A DNA stretch of 64,000 nucleotides from NCBI GenBank assembly GCA_003255025.1, contig QANY01013209.1, forward strand, positions 1,054,001-1,118,000, in the 5' to 3' direction. A program made the translations under genes and the position numbers. Source of the stretch: Datisca glomerata. Lineage: Eukaryota > Streptophyta > Magnoliopsida > Cucurbitales > Datiscaceae. The notes below the pieces were generated by a model. It searched no databases. It was not told where the DNA came from and saw only the letters and a list, made by a program, of their open reading frames with translations. Shown in pieces: positions 47,646 through 64,000 of this stretch (the stretch's first letter is position 1; each line of letters opens with the position of its first letter).

Positions 47646-48480
47646 CAAGTACTCAACTTACTACCTCATATTATAACTTCTCAAATTGTCATAGTTGAAG
47701 GCTTCATCTCTTATCCTCTCTCCCTCCCTCCCTCCCTCTCTTAAGCACATCTTTGGCTCTCTCTCAAGCAACCCTCTCTGTCTCCCTCTCTCAAGTTCGT
47801 CTCGCCTTCATCTCAAGCTCTTTCTCTGATCTCTCAAGCTCAGACTCACATCTTCATAAAATCACCTACATTTTACTTCATCTGACTTCCATTTCGAGCC
47901 ATTTCTCAGAATCTCTCAAGCTTAGGCTCACACATGCAGAAATCAAAGGCCGAAGCTCTAAATTTCTCAAGCTCAGTGTATACTGTTATTTACTCTAGGA
48001 AAACTTAAAACAACATCAAACTAGTCTTAATTATGGATGTCAATGGGGTAGGGCGGGGCAACTTCCCCCATCCCCATCTTCATTTTAATATGTCAACCTC
48101 GTCCCCACCCAATTCCCCATTTATAGAGATACAAGATGTGAATGAGGAATCTCCATTATGATCGGGTTACCCACGGGTTATCCATCAGTTTTCCATCATT
48201 CTTTATGATTGATATTATGTGTAGAGTTTCTCAACGATGACCTTAGACGATGACAAACGTAAAAAAGATGATAATGGATAATGGTGATAACAGAAGCAAT
48301 GAAGATAATTTATTAAAAAAATAATATATGAATCATCTTATTTCACTGTTAAAATAGCTTGCGTATTGAGAGATTAACAAAAATAGCGTGGGGTGTGTTA
48401 TGACAAAGAGTTAAAGTTTCAATATAATACAAATTAAAAAATATATATGTAAAAAATAAAAATGGTGGGGATGGGGTAAG
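47646..48480. other. Upstream flank of the PGES2-like gene, non-coding
   Basis: Pyrimidine-rich CTCCCTCC repeats lie at about 47720-47790; the 81-codon frame there is a low-complexity by-product. At 48035-48190 a GGGGTAGGGCGGGGCAAC and CCCCACCCAATTCCCCA segment resembles a common GC-patch MITE. No gene is supported. Confidence 0.5.
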
Positions 48481-48489
48481 TAACAAGTT

Positions 48490-48610
48490 AGGTTGGCACA
48501 GTTGGTTAAACCTCACACTCACACCTTAGAGGTTGTGAGTTCAAATCATATTACTCTATTTTCTTTAAAATTTATAATATAATTTTAACAAAATAAATAA
48601 ATCAAATCAA
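48490..48610 (+). mobile_element. Possible tRNA-derived SINE
   Basis: A box A-like TTGGCACAGTTGG (48493-48505) and a box B-like GGTTGTGAGTTCAAATC (48531-48547) are spaced as in a tRNA-derived RNA polymerase III promoter. An AT/A-rich tail follows to about 48610. No cloverleaf can be completed, so this is not a working tRNA gene. A clear target duplication was not found. Confidence 0.5.
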
Positions 48611-48768
48611 GAATAGATCTCCGCATTCAGGGACCTATGGGTGATTTTCACTTCCCTAGTCTTGATCTTACATTTCAAATGCCCATTCTCCTCCAACAAA
48701 TGACTAATTTTGCACCAACAAAAAGAACAAGAAGAGAATGAGGAAAAACAAAATGGTAAAATGATAGG

Positions 48769-48776
48769 TGACGTGG
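48769..48776 (+). promoter_or_regulatory. bZIP-type TGACGTGG site upstream of the PGES2-like gene
   Basis: TGACGTGG occurs about 190 bp before the ATG at 48963, the same motif as upstream of HRD3A. Such TGACG-core sites bind several bZIP classes, so the regulator is not implied. Confidence 0.35.
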
Positions 48777-48915
48777 AAGTGTATAACATAACAGACAGGT
48801 GACTCGATCATCTCTTTCCTCCAAAAGCCCGAAAACAGCATTCTGGATCCTAAACCAAAACCCACGTAAACCCCTGTTCCAAAACCGGCCAACGTGAACT
48901 ACGACTCCGAGAGAG

Positions 48916-48918
<3 letters not shown>

Positions 48919-48956
<38 letters not shown>
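48919..48956 (+). repeat. CT microsatellite in the PGES2-like leader
   Basis: An uninterrupted CT run of 38 bp ends 6 bp before the ATG at 48963. Upstream in-frame ATG 48894 would translate the run as alternating Ser-Leu, which argues for 48963 as the true start. Confidence 0.95.
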
Positions 48957-48958
<2 letters not shown>

Positions 48959-48962
48959 TACA

Positions 48963-53278
<4,316 letters not shown>

Positions 53279-55704
53279 TATCATACTAGAAGAGACTTGC
53301 TTGATGGCTCTAAAGGGTTTTCCTTTGTGATTCCTAAAAAAAAAGGTAACATGTATTGAAAATTTTGTTATTTCAGTTTATTTCTTTGAAACTGAATAAT
53401 TTAGTGTTATTTGTAGAGAGTATTGTTGTGAAATTATTAAAGAATAAAAGAACTTCAGTGTCTTGTCATTGAATTTGGGTTTGAACTTCCTTGATGGTTT
53501 CTAAACTGAACATTGAAGGTTGAAAATTTTGACTTTTATGAGCAAGAAATTTCTAGTTTTGGATGGTGCTCGACTTGGATGAGATCCTATTATAGTTAGA
53601 TGATGAAATTTTTGCTCGTTGACTTTAGGGAGAACTATGAAAATGGTTGCTTGTGAGTTTAGCCAGAACTTAGAAAAGGGCCAGAAAAAATGGGTGCATT
53701 ATGAAAACGTCTAGGGAAATTTTGTAAAAATGGTAACTAAATTTATTTTAATCATGAAAATTACATAGAAATAAAAGGTAACTAAATTTATTTATGTTTG
53801 TATAATTTTTGTAATTAAATTAATTACTCTGATCATTTTTATAACTTTTTTCTGACCGTTTTTGTAGATCACGCTTTAAAGATGGATTTTTTTTCATTAA
53901 GTTTAATACTTATCCAGTCATCCTTTGATGAGTTCTTTATAGAAAATGTTCGATACTTCAGAATGCCTACTTCACATATAATTGGTTTTTTTCTCTCACA
54001 ATTTTTTTGTGAGATCCTCATGAATTAGCTAATCACATGTGAAGGGAGTGGTCTAGGAATGGCCGAAAAATTTCTCCTACATATGATTGGGGGTTTCATT
54101 GATGGACGTGAATCTTTTATGTGTTCGATCGTTTGAAATTGATAATAGAAAAATACAATTTCAGTCTAATTTGGTAATAATATAGACATTGGAATTCGCA
54201 TTAGAAGCACTAATCAATCACTGCTTGTAGAATGCCAGTTTAGTCCAAGAGTCTGATTTAACCGATAATTTGCATTTGGTTTATAATTCTGGTTGAAGTT
54301 AAAAATGTGTTTGATATATTTTTTGTAATAAGTAAGAAATGTGTTTCAACATAATTTTATAAAAATACTTAATTTGCAAAATATTTATAAAACTTCGTTG
54401 TGTAATGGAACTAAATAAAAAAATATGTGAAAACTTAATTTATACTATATTTGAAGAGGGTTTAAAGATTAAAAAGGAAAATAAAAAATTTCTTTCCTTT
54501 AAGCCTATCTTTATAATTTAATATAGATATAGATGTCGCTGCATCTTCCTATTTTATTTGATAACATACATTCATATTAATTAATCTATAATATATTAAA
54601 AGTGAGAATCATTTTTTTAACATTTTTATCCATTTATTATTGTGACATTACCTAAAATAACCTTCTAATTTACACGTAGTATTTAGTGATTGGTTATTTT
54701 TACAACTATAATAAATTGATCAAAGTGAGCATTAACTTTTTAAATTTATTGACATATTTAATGAATTTAGAAAAATAATTAATTAATAAATCATTTTTAA
54801 GCTAATTTTGATTTTATAATTTTGTCTAAATTTTAGTAAACTATTTAGAAAGTTATCGGAAAAACTAAATCTTCGTATTAATTTATTATTTAAGAAGCTA
54901 TAAGAAAACCTACATCTTTATACTAATTTATATACTAATTTATTTTAATATGAAGTGAATTATCTCTATAAAATATAATTAATATGATTTAAAATATAAT
55001 TTAATTATAACACATTTTTAGAAACCCTAGTTATGCTACATTTTATATGTTACTATTCTTAATATAGCATATAAATATAGTTACACAAAGTTTATAAATA
55101 AAAAATTAAATTTATAATACAAACAGAAAATATAAAGATCAAGGTTAAATTAAAATATGAAATTAATAATTTAATTCTCAAGATGTCATTTTCTCTTTTA
55201 AATTTTGAAAACTGCACAATGTTTTACAATTTAGTTGAAAAACTATATCATTAAATAAAAAATATAATAGTATAAAATTCACTTGATTTTACTCTCATAA
55301 GTTAAAACAAATTGGTATTAAATATATTTATTTTTAATTCATATAAACAAAATATTACTATAAGCAATAATTTTAATTAAAAATATATAGATTCAATTTT
55401 ACATCCCAGCTGTATATTGACCAGTGCAAATAAAATGTCAAGGGTTTGACCGATGGGAGGGCTTTTCTATAAACCCCATTATAGTTGCACCGGGAAGGCC
55501 TGAGATAGGCATCAGAAATTCAAAGATATGTCAAAATTTTCAATATTTACAGTGACAATGTTTTCACATGAACCATTTCGAGAAGAAAAAAAGGACGAGG
55601 ATTTCCAGGTTAGCAAAACTTCAATTCAACAACTCATCCAAACATGAAAAAGCATGTTCATGATGCTAATAGTTCAAAAAGTTGAAGAAGAGGGCCCCCT
55701 TGAC
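53279..55704. other. Convergent intergenic region, very AT-rich
   Basis: It separates the 3' ends of the PGES2-like (+) and HROB-like (-) genes. It contains copy 2 of a dispersed repeat (about 53690-53890) and an extremely AT-rich tract (54500-55400). No gene is seen. Confidence 0.6.
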
Positions 55705-58329
55705 TCAATCGAATAACAAAAGTTCATCCAGTTGCTCATCCGTCCACTCCGGGACGAGCGATGTTCGTGATACTAATGGTTCTTTCGTCTTTTGCACTAA
55801 ATTTATTCTTTCAGCTTCATCCTCTTCTTGATCATCAGGAAGGTTCGGCAATTCATTATTTTCTTGGGTTTTTCCTGTTTTGCTGCCTCCTTCAGCATCT
55901 TTAAAATGGTTGTGCCGCTCAAGTATCATAATATCTTGATCTTCATCAATGGAGCCTTTACTAAAAGCCATTTTTGTGACTTCGTTGGCCTTTTGCTGAT
56001 TCATCAATGGAAGCTTCTCTTCAGCTTGGTGGTTTTGGTTGCTTCCGTCTTCAAAGCAACTGACCTCTGCTTCTGCATTGCTTTCGTCCTTAATTTTATC
56101 ATTTTGTGCATTTGTCAAGTTAGAGATTTTCCTGAGATTGTTAATGATTCCTTCAGTTCTCTGTTGTGATTTAGAGAACACATTTTGCTGCATCCAAGAC
56201 TCATGGTTCTCTGTTAAAAAAATATGGTGAAACGCATAGCTAAGCGATTCTATATTAACAAAGCATCAGAAATGATGTAGAAGTCTCTTCCTCAGCTATG
56301 GGTGTAAGAACAATCTCTTCCTCAGCTATTTCTCCTGGGCATCTTCAATCACCTTCTATGAATTTGCAAAATGAGAAACTAAATAAAATAATTGCCACCT
56401 ACCAGTAACAGGAGCCAGAAGTTTAATTGTTGATGCGGGGTGATTTTGTTTCATTGTAGGTCCGCTGTCCTTGGAGATGACCTGTACAAAACAGCATGAA
56501 CAAATGGATTTATGAGAAGGAAGTTGATAATGAAAGGGATTCCAAGAGCATAATTCTTGCATCATTGAAGGTCTTTATGTTCTGGCAGGTCAAAGACACA
56601 ATCAATAGTAGATTTAGCTTTTATGTGAAACAAAGACCCTAAAGCATGAAACTCACAAAGCTAGACACTATAGTTCTACCAGATAGACTATGGTAGCATG
56701 GAGGTAATAGCCAAAAGATTCTAGGGATAACGCCATAATATCCAAGCAGAAATGCATAGTGGACGAAATGAACAGAAACGGTTTCCAATAGCAAGTGACA
56801 ATATGCACCATTTTGATTGTCATCCCTACAAATGCATAATCTTACTCTGAAATCCTTTATGCACATAAAATACAGACTGACAAACTGAGTTGACATGTAA
56901 TACCCTCAAAACCAATGTTCAAAAGTACCAACATTGCCAAATGCATCAAAGAAGCTGGAGGAATGCATGTATGCATCAATTTCTCTTGCTAGACATATAG
57001 CTATCATAGTTTTAAAGAGTTCGTTTCAGGATAGAAGTGCATCTGATAGTTTTCATTATTACAGAAACAGAAAGGAAGATGTACCTTGAGAACATTGTTT
57101 GATGTTATATTGAGGTAATGAGCAGTACGTGAAGCGGAGAACATAGCAACCTGGAGATAAAATATGTGCTTAATCAAACGCATCGGGTTGATCAGTTAGA
57201 GAGTATACTACAGTTTAAAAAGCCATTATTTACTACAGAAGAGAATAACACGATGCTTGTTCTTCTTAAATACAGTGAAACTATTTATAAATTCATACAA
57301 AAGAAGTATTTCAATTAGGTAGACAGAATAAGATCAAACCTTCTGTAGTACTAAAACTGCACCAACGGATACGTCCTTTCCAAGTTCTCCATCAGCAATG
57401 ACTCCACGGTGAACACTAGCTTCCATTGTACCGGTGGGGTCCTGAAACCATAATGTCAACTCATTTGTCCACAAATTTTTATAACACATTCTGTATATAT
57501 AAATAGCCATTGCCACCCATCTAACCTTCAAGGTCACCATCAGATCACCACGACCATTTGGAGTGCAAGATTTGATCATTGCAACTACCTATTACAAGCG
57601 ACCATGGAAGACAGCACTTAGGTGCCAACAATTATAATGACTTGGGAAAAGAGAAATCTTTACTAAAATGTGAATTGAAATTACCAGATCAACTTTGTCA
57701 GCTCTGAACCCATTCTTGAGGGAGCTCAAAGTCGTTCCTGCTCCATTACCATGAGTTAGACTACAAAATTCCAGTTAGCAGTTAAGAATAAACCACATTT
57801 CCAAAGTACCAAGAATATTTTAACAAAAAAGGAAAAACCATAAAACTCAAACTGATTCACCTTCCCCACGAACAAAATCCGAAGCGCAAATCCACGGATT
57901 GCTAGCAAAATCATCATCGTGAGAGTCGCCATTTTCCACAACCCTCCTTATATACTCCTGAGTAGGAACAATTTCTTCCTCCGAAAAGAAGAAACTGCGG
58001 TCACCTCGGGTTCTTCGCTGCATCGCCGCCTGAACAGCTCCTGCTGGGCCAGGAATGAGATGCGAAGAAGTGGACGGCTGAAGCGAAGGCTCAAGTTCAG
58101 TGACAGACCTCTGGGAGTGAGAATCTGACTTCTGAGAGAACGAATTGGAAGAGGGTTCTTGGTAATTGGATTGCAACTGGAGAGAAAGGCGAGAGCAAGG
58201 TTTCAGAGTTGGCTGAGAGATAGCGGTGGTGGTGGAATTGAAAGATTGGTCATGAACCTGGCGCTCGCAAGGGCGGAGGAAAGAAGGGAGATCAGAGTCG
58301 TCAAGGTCAAGCGCTTCCCATGGTTCCAT
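55705..58329 (-). CDS. HROB-like OB-fold homologous recombination protein
   Basis: Seven minus-strand exons give 445 aa: 57861-58329, 57685-57737, 57526-57588, 57340-57441, 57085-57150, 56403-56481, 55705-56210. The N-terminus is low-complexity, Ser/Gln-rich, followed by IPGPAGAVQAAMQRR. A conserved OB-fold region holds IKSCTPNGRGDLMVTLKDP, TGTMEASVHRGVI and NITSNNVLK. The acidic C-terminus ends PEWTDEQLDELLLFD. These fit the HROB (C17orf53/MCM8IP) family, which recruits the MCM8-MCM9 helicase during recombination repair. Exon 2 is least certain: the acceptor at TTTGTAG (near 57769) leaves no open frame, so I used GGAGCAG at 57738, preceded by a branch-like CTAAC. Confidence 0.83.
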
Positions 58330-59831
58330 AGTTTAGTCGAGGAACTTTTACGAACACAGACATGGCACTCATGCCAAGGTGGCCCGACTACTCTGAAATC
58401 TGATGCCGAAAGCGCGGGAAAGAGAGGGCTACCGACTTGGTGGTTCAATAGTGGGCTTGGCGGACTTGTAGCCCGTTAGTCCATCATTTTGACAAGTTTT
58501 CAATTAAACTATAAAAGAAAATAAAAAGAAAATTATAGTAGATTACCATTTTTTTTAACTTATATACAAGAATGATCATTCATATTTATGTATAGCATTA
58601 GTTTTTTTAAAGTTTAAAAAATATAAGTTAGTTATGAACTTACTATTTTACCATTACACTTATTTTGCAACCTACAAAAGTAACTTCTCGTCACTTTTTT
58701 TCTTATGTTTGTTTATGATATTTTCTTAAATTCTACTCAAACTTGTTCAACCTGCTTAAAAGAATTATCCAATCTACAATAAATATGCATAAATCATTGA
58801 ATTTTTATGTTCTTGGTTTAGTTTGCAAGTTATTTTTCACAATCAGAAATAGGTGAATATGTTGTTTACTTATCATTCAAAATTATTTACTTAACATGGG
58901 TCGTTTCAATTTTTTTTGCTCACTTACAAAGATGATTGACTATAAAACTAAAGATGATGTCTATCTTTTGGCCAACGTCCGATAAAGATAGAAGAATGAT
59001 GAAAAATATGATACATTAAAATATAACATAACAATAGTAAAGAATTTATGAACGACAAGTAAATTATATGTTTGCCTATTGATGATATAGATACAACTGA
59101 ACGAGCAAGGGGTATGTAGATCTCCCATTCCATTTTTACCTTCTCCACAAAAAATAAAAGAAATAGAGAGAGAGAGAGAGAGAGTATGCGTCACACAAAG
59201 AAAATGAAAGTACCTTTTTTCGATATAATGTGTTTTAAAATTAATTATTTAAGAGAAGTAAGAAAATACTATAAAGCAACTTAAGGGGAAAAAAACAAAA
59301 GTAATAAGAAGTTATTATTAGTGTGTTACAAAAATGAAAAGATAAAATAGTAACTTTATAACTAACCTAAAACTTCCTAACTCTATAAGGGGTTCATCTA
59401 TGTCAAAAAGCCAAAATAAAACAAAGCTTAGGAAAACATTAAAGATGACACAAATTAAAAAAAATTACAAACATGACAACTGCTAAAGGATTTCTGAATT
59501 TCAAAAATTTGGCCGCATACATTGTGCAAAAATTATAACATTTACTCATTCTAATAGAGTGCTATAATTTTTTTTAGCTATTTTAAAAAAATAATTAATC
59601 TAATAACCACCATTCGCTAAGATAATTTTACATTCTCATTCCATCATTGGCTAAGATAATTATCCTCAATATATTTATTATATATTGAATAAATGGCCAA
59701 AAACAGTCACATATAATTTATCAGTAATATTTACCTTTTCAAAAATCTAACTGAATTATTCTTTACCAAATTTTTTTAAAAAAATCTTTAATTTTTCTTA
59801 TCCAAACAAAACAAAATTGCAACATTAATAA
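58330..59831. other. Upstream flank of the HROB-like gene, non-coding
   Basis: AT-rich, with no gene. A GA microsatellite lies at about 59164-59184. The ORFs seen here are low-complexity. Confidence 0.55.
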
Positions 59832-61861
59832 TGTTGGGCATAGTGCACTCAAAGCATGTGTTTTAGACATTTTTAATATGAAATTAATGAAATTATATTT
59901 TTCTTATAATTGTTCTTTTGAATTATTGTTGAATAATTTATAAAAATATCTAAAAATTCAATATTCGTTGATGAGGCTATGATCTTATGTAAGTACGAGA
60001 GGATTACGATCGTAGATAATGAATAAAATAGTCCGCAACATATTAAAGTATAAAATCTTTAATGAATGGTTGCTAGTACGGTTCGCTAAGTATTTTGAAT
60101 GCATGCGATCTAGATCCGGATCACTAATGTGGATAGATATATTATTGAAAGTAGTTTATAGAATTAGAGTATATAGAACATGACCGATGTAGATTAATAT
60201 CCTTATTAACTTAATATTTATCATAAATATTTAAAACACATCAATTTGATGATTATGTGTAGATGAGTCAAAATTTTCAGTAGTCATGAACTCCTATATA
60301 TGTCTACTAGATCTTTTGATTCACTCGTTATGGTTTATTTGTAAAACAGACCAGTGACTTTTATTTTGAAGATTCAGTGATATGGATGGATGTAAACATG
60401 ATCTTACAATATTTGAAACTCAAGCTTTTCTAACGGATCATATATTAGTTCCCTTGAATATTAATTTAGGAACTGAATGGTTATTGAGCTCAAATTTATA
60501 ATACAATTATAAATTGACTATTCACTAGTGAACTAATGATACTTAACGATCAAGAGGTAATTAGAATGGTAAAACAGTGATTTTGACCAGCACTAATTTA
60601 CAAACCAATAATTGAAGGACAAAACTACATGAAATGATAATATCAATGGACTATATGAGATTACTCTATAAATATATATTGTAAGTACTAAAAGTGCAAT
60701 TCCATATTTATAGTGAAATTAATAAACATGATTATTTAATTAAAGAGTTTAATTAATAATGTAATTTATTGGAGCTTAGAATTATGGGTTTATGGTCCCC
60801 GAGTCACATTCGTACTACACAGTCTAGGGTGTGAATATTTCAGGATATGAAAAAATAACTAGGTTGCAATGAGATGATTATGTGATATTTATAAATAATA
60901 TTATTTATTGTAATTTTCAAAAATTACAAATAAATAATAATATCGATTAATTTAATGTTGATCGATTAGTGAGACTAAATATTTGATTTATAAAATTATT
61001 AATATTAAATCATTATGAGATAATGATTTTATTTGGTTTATTTAATCCGTTAATTAATAGATAAGATTATTAATTGAGAGATCAGATAAGTTAATTTTAA
61101 ATTAATTTATGTCTAGATATTAATCTGATTAATATAAATAATATATTATAAGATAATTGTCACGTGACATGTTAGACTAGCACATATCAGTTTTTTATTT
61201 TTTAATCAGATATTGACATGAATTATTGTAGTGTCACATGGCACTACAGTAACACACGGCACACTCTTGTGCCCCGTGGCACTGTAGTGTTGCACCAATT
61301 ACAATGTGTCTCACTACAATGACACATTAAATAAATAATTTATTATTTTATAATTATCCTAAAAAGGTCTAAAGAGCCTTCAACCTAAATATATATTGAT
61401 AATGTTCTATTGACCTCCATGTGCAATCACAAGCTATCCTAAGCTAATTGAATAATCTGATCGATTAATTGTTAATTGAAGCTCTGTGAGTTCTATCATT
61501 CTCTCTCAAAGTTCCGTCTCAAATAGTCGTTTTCCAAAATCTCAAGCTCTCATGTGTTGAGTACATCCAGAGACAGAAAAATATCTTTGTTATATTTTAC
61601 ATGCCCACACACGTCCTAGTGCGTTTGAGGATTGACTCGAAAGATTTGGGTGTGGATCTCGTTGTCCGTCGCGCATTGGATCTTCTGTTTGTTGTTGGCA
61701 ATGACGCTTGATAGACTACAATATGTATTATTTATATCTTTGTACGTTTTTAGATTTAATGTATAGATATATAATAGATGCGATGAGAAAAAAAATTTCG
61801 TTTAAAGTTTTAATTTTTTTAAAGTCACGTCTTCCGTCGTGCGTCGCCTCGAATTTCAACA
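59832..61861. mobile_element. 2.0 kb solo LTR
   Basis: It begins TGTTGGGCATAGTGCAC and ends GAATTTCAACA, flanked by a perfect 5-bp target duplication AATAA (59827-59831 and 61862-61866). There is no primer site, gag or pol, and no second LTR nearby, so it is a solo LTR left by recombination between the two LTRs of one element. TATAAATATAT near 60669 may be its promoter. Length and TGTTGG..CAACA termini suggest a large plant LTR family, copia being more likely, but lineage is not assigned. Confidence 0.88.
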
Positions 61862-61866
61862 AATAA

Positions 61867-64000
61867 TACCAAAAGCTGGGAAGGAAAAATATGTACATGA
61901 GATGTAAAAAAAAGATCTGATTAACACTAATAATTAAAAAAAGTTGGGTAATCTTTCATTTATGACACAAAATCTATAAAAATGTTATCATACACATGAG
62001 ACATATCATATGTCAAAATAAGAATAATATGAGTTATATAATTATTTTTCTTACTTATATCTAATATATTTATTGACCCATTTTATTTCTACAAGTATTT
62101 ATGTAATTAATGAAAGTAATTATTTTAAATATTTTCTCTTAAAATTATTTATATAATTTTTTCATTACACGCATATTTTTTTAAAGATGGAGCAATCCCA
62201 TGTATATAGTAGAATTAGGTGTGATTTTATGTAAATATTTATTTACTCAAAATAAATAGAAAAAGTCAAAATAATTAATATATTTTTTACTGTAGTCATA
62301 CTTTTGGTTTTGAAATCTAAATATTTTCATTAGATGAATTTTGTTTGAAAATAGAGCAATTCCTTATTTTTAGGGGAATTAGTAGTAATTTTTAGATAAA
62401 TATGTGTTTGTTGAGCGAATAAATAAATAGAAAATCGTAGTAAATATATTGCAGATTAGTCTTGGTAATATATTTACAGACTTTTGTTTCGATAAAAAAA
62501 TGTATTTATATGGATTACAATCATTATTTACACAAAGATTGTTATATCTACTTATGAATATATAATAATTATTTTAGTAAATTAGTAAAAAAATTCATAA
62601 TTACTCTAATAATAACTATTTACATAATTACATTAAAAATTAATAAAAAGATTATTAACAATAATATTTAGCAGTATCGTATTACAAGCGCAATAAAAAT
62701 ATATATTAATATTTAGAAACATGTAATCTTACTGTTACACATATATATATAATTTGTAGAAATAATAGTAAAACTTGTTATTTATAATTAAATATAATAA
62801 TTCAATCCTTTAACTTTTATGTAATCTAAATCGGATAAATCTTTTCGATAATTCAAAATTCAAAAATCATTTAGTTTAGTTGATATTGAAATAAATGTAG
62901 TTGACGGGTATTACAGTAATTGTTGTTTATAATTTTGTTGACTTTTTCTAAAACGATTATTTTTTTAATTATTATTATTACCCTCTATTTAATAAAATAA
63001 AAACTATAAACGATATACTTGCCTAAAAACCCCTACATTATGTATACTTATATTCAAAGCACATATGGTATTTACCATCAGGGCAGGGCCAACCAAAATA
63101 GGGCCCCAAATTTTACTTACTACTTTTTAGTCCACGAACATTTTCTTTTATTTCAAGGTGAACCTCTTCTCATCTAAGCTTTTTTTCTTTCTACGAATTT
63201 CTCTTGAACTATATAAAGGTTCTCATTACAATTTCTAATCGGAGAATATCAAGAATACGTCATTTTAAAAAAATAATAGCCAAAGATAAAATATAAAAAT
63301 AGCTAAAGATAAAACAAAAAAAATAATCATCCCCAATTCTTAAAATAAAATAAAATCGGCACTATAAAACAAGCCCTCGGTCAGTAAAATTTGAGTGCAA
63401 TGTTCAGAAAGTTTATTATATGATATATATTGTAAATATAAAATATAATGCATGTATATTTCTCTTTACTATATATATTATATACGGGTGCCGTCCAAAT
63501 TTTTTCTTTTGGAATGCATCCAGTGGTAATTTTTTATATTTTTAATACTTGTGGTTATTTTTGAAGATTCTTGTACATGGCTAAGAGTGATCATTTAAAT
63601 AACATTTTTAATTTATAACCTTTAACCTTACTTTCTCTCTTTTTGTTTCCAACCTCAATAAATAACATTTTTAATTTTTTACTAATAAAAATAAACACTT
63701 TTAAATTTTAACTCTAAGAGTAATCATTTAAATAACATGAAGGTGTAACAAAAGTATTACTCTAATTAATTAGAATATGCACAATAATTATGAGAAGCTT
63801 AAGGAATCTTATTGACACTTTCACAAGTAATTATGTTTTCATAAATAAATTGTTAGCTAAAAAGGATAGATCAATAAAATTTGATGCAAAACTCGCTTAA
63901 TATTTTCCTCCCAAAATTAATTATTATCTTATAATTATAATTGACTATACATAAGTATTTTAACATAAATGTAGATTTTTTTTGGTAAAAAAATCTCACC
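61867..64000. other. AT-rich non-coding window end
   Basis: Very AT-rich with short homopolymer runs and no open frame of note. No repeat boundary could be set by eye. Confidence 0.6.

Noticed and set aside
47753..47998. 81-codon open frame
   Set aside because: It is Ser/Leu-rich and arises from a CTCC-type pyrimidine repeat, with no family match or splice partners.
48490..48560. A tRNA gene
   Set aside because: Box A and box B are recognisable, but acceptor and anticodon stems cannot be formed. A SINE is more likely.
48894..48962. Upstream ATG extending the PGES2-like protein by 23 residues
   Set aside because: It would translate the CT microsatellite as Ser-Leu repeats and bury the presequence. 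The ATG at 48963 is better.

Overview
This is a plant nuclear window, most likely from a dicot. It is strongly AT-rich, its genes are split by GT-AG introns, and it is loaded with plant-type LTR retrotransposons, MITEs and microsatellites. The proteins are standard plant nuclear ones: ER-associated degradation, organelle RNA-processing zinc fingers and an OB-fold recombination factor. I see no bacterial-style operons, CRISPR arrays or rRNA. All exon models were built by hand from splice sites, reading frame and protein-family resemblance. No alignment or transcript data were available.

Five genes look intact. A galactose mutarotase-like gene (4426-6447, +, 5 exons, 340 aa) comes first. Next is an HRD3A/SEL1L-type ERAD receptor (32801-37052, +, 6 exons, 681 aa). 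A four-finger RanBP2-type organelle zinc-finger gene follows (38074-41512, -, 7 exons, 440 aa). Then come a prostaglandin E synthase 2-like GST/glutaredoxin-fold gene (48963-53278, +, 6 exons, 337 aa) and an HROB-like OB-fold gene (55705-58329, -, 7 exons, 445 aa).

The left half carries the trace of a tandem duplication of a mutarotase-HRD3 block. Block A has the intact mutarotase (4.4-6.4 kb) and a broken HRD3 copy (22.1-25.0 kb). Block B has a mutarotase fragment (26.5-26.9 kb) and the intact HRD3A (32.8-37.1 kb). Each block kept a different gene. The spacers have since filled with mobile DNA.

Mobile DNA, left to right: a hAT-like MITE (2061-2709); a decayed minus-strand Ty3/gypsy element split by a younger Ty1/copia element (8820-13720, target duplication CAATT); a minus-strand caulimovirid-like endogenous viral fragment (about 18.05-20.74 kb); a large palindrome (about 21.14-21.69 kb); a non-coding Tat/Ogre-like LARD element (27407-32420) holding two unusual tandem arrays; a second decayed copia element (41941-45830, target duplication TGTAG); a 1.5 kb terminal-inverted-repeat element (46131-47645); a possible tRNA-derived SINE (about 48.49-48.61 kb); and a 2.0 kb solo LTR (59832-61861, target duplication AATAA).

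No single new multi-gene system is evident. The most rewarding leads are the reciprocal decay of the duplicated mutarotase-HRD3 block, the hairpin-rich 37-bp minisatellite in the LARD element, the viral movement-protein relic with a single stop across its recognisable length, and the tandem exon duplication that built the four zinc fingers.
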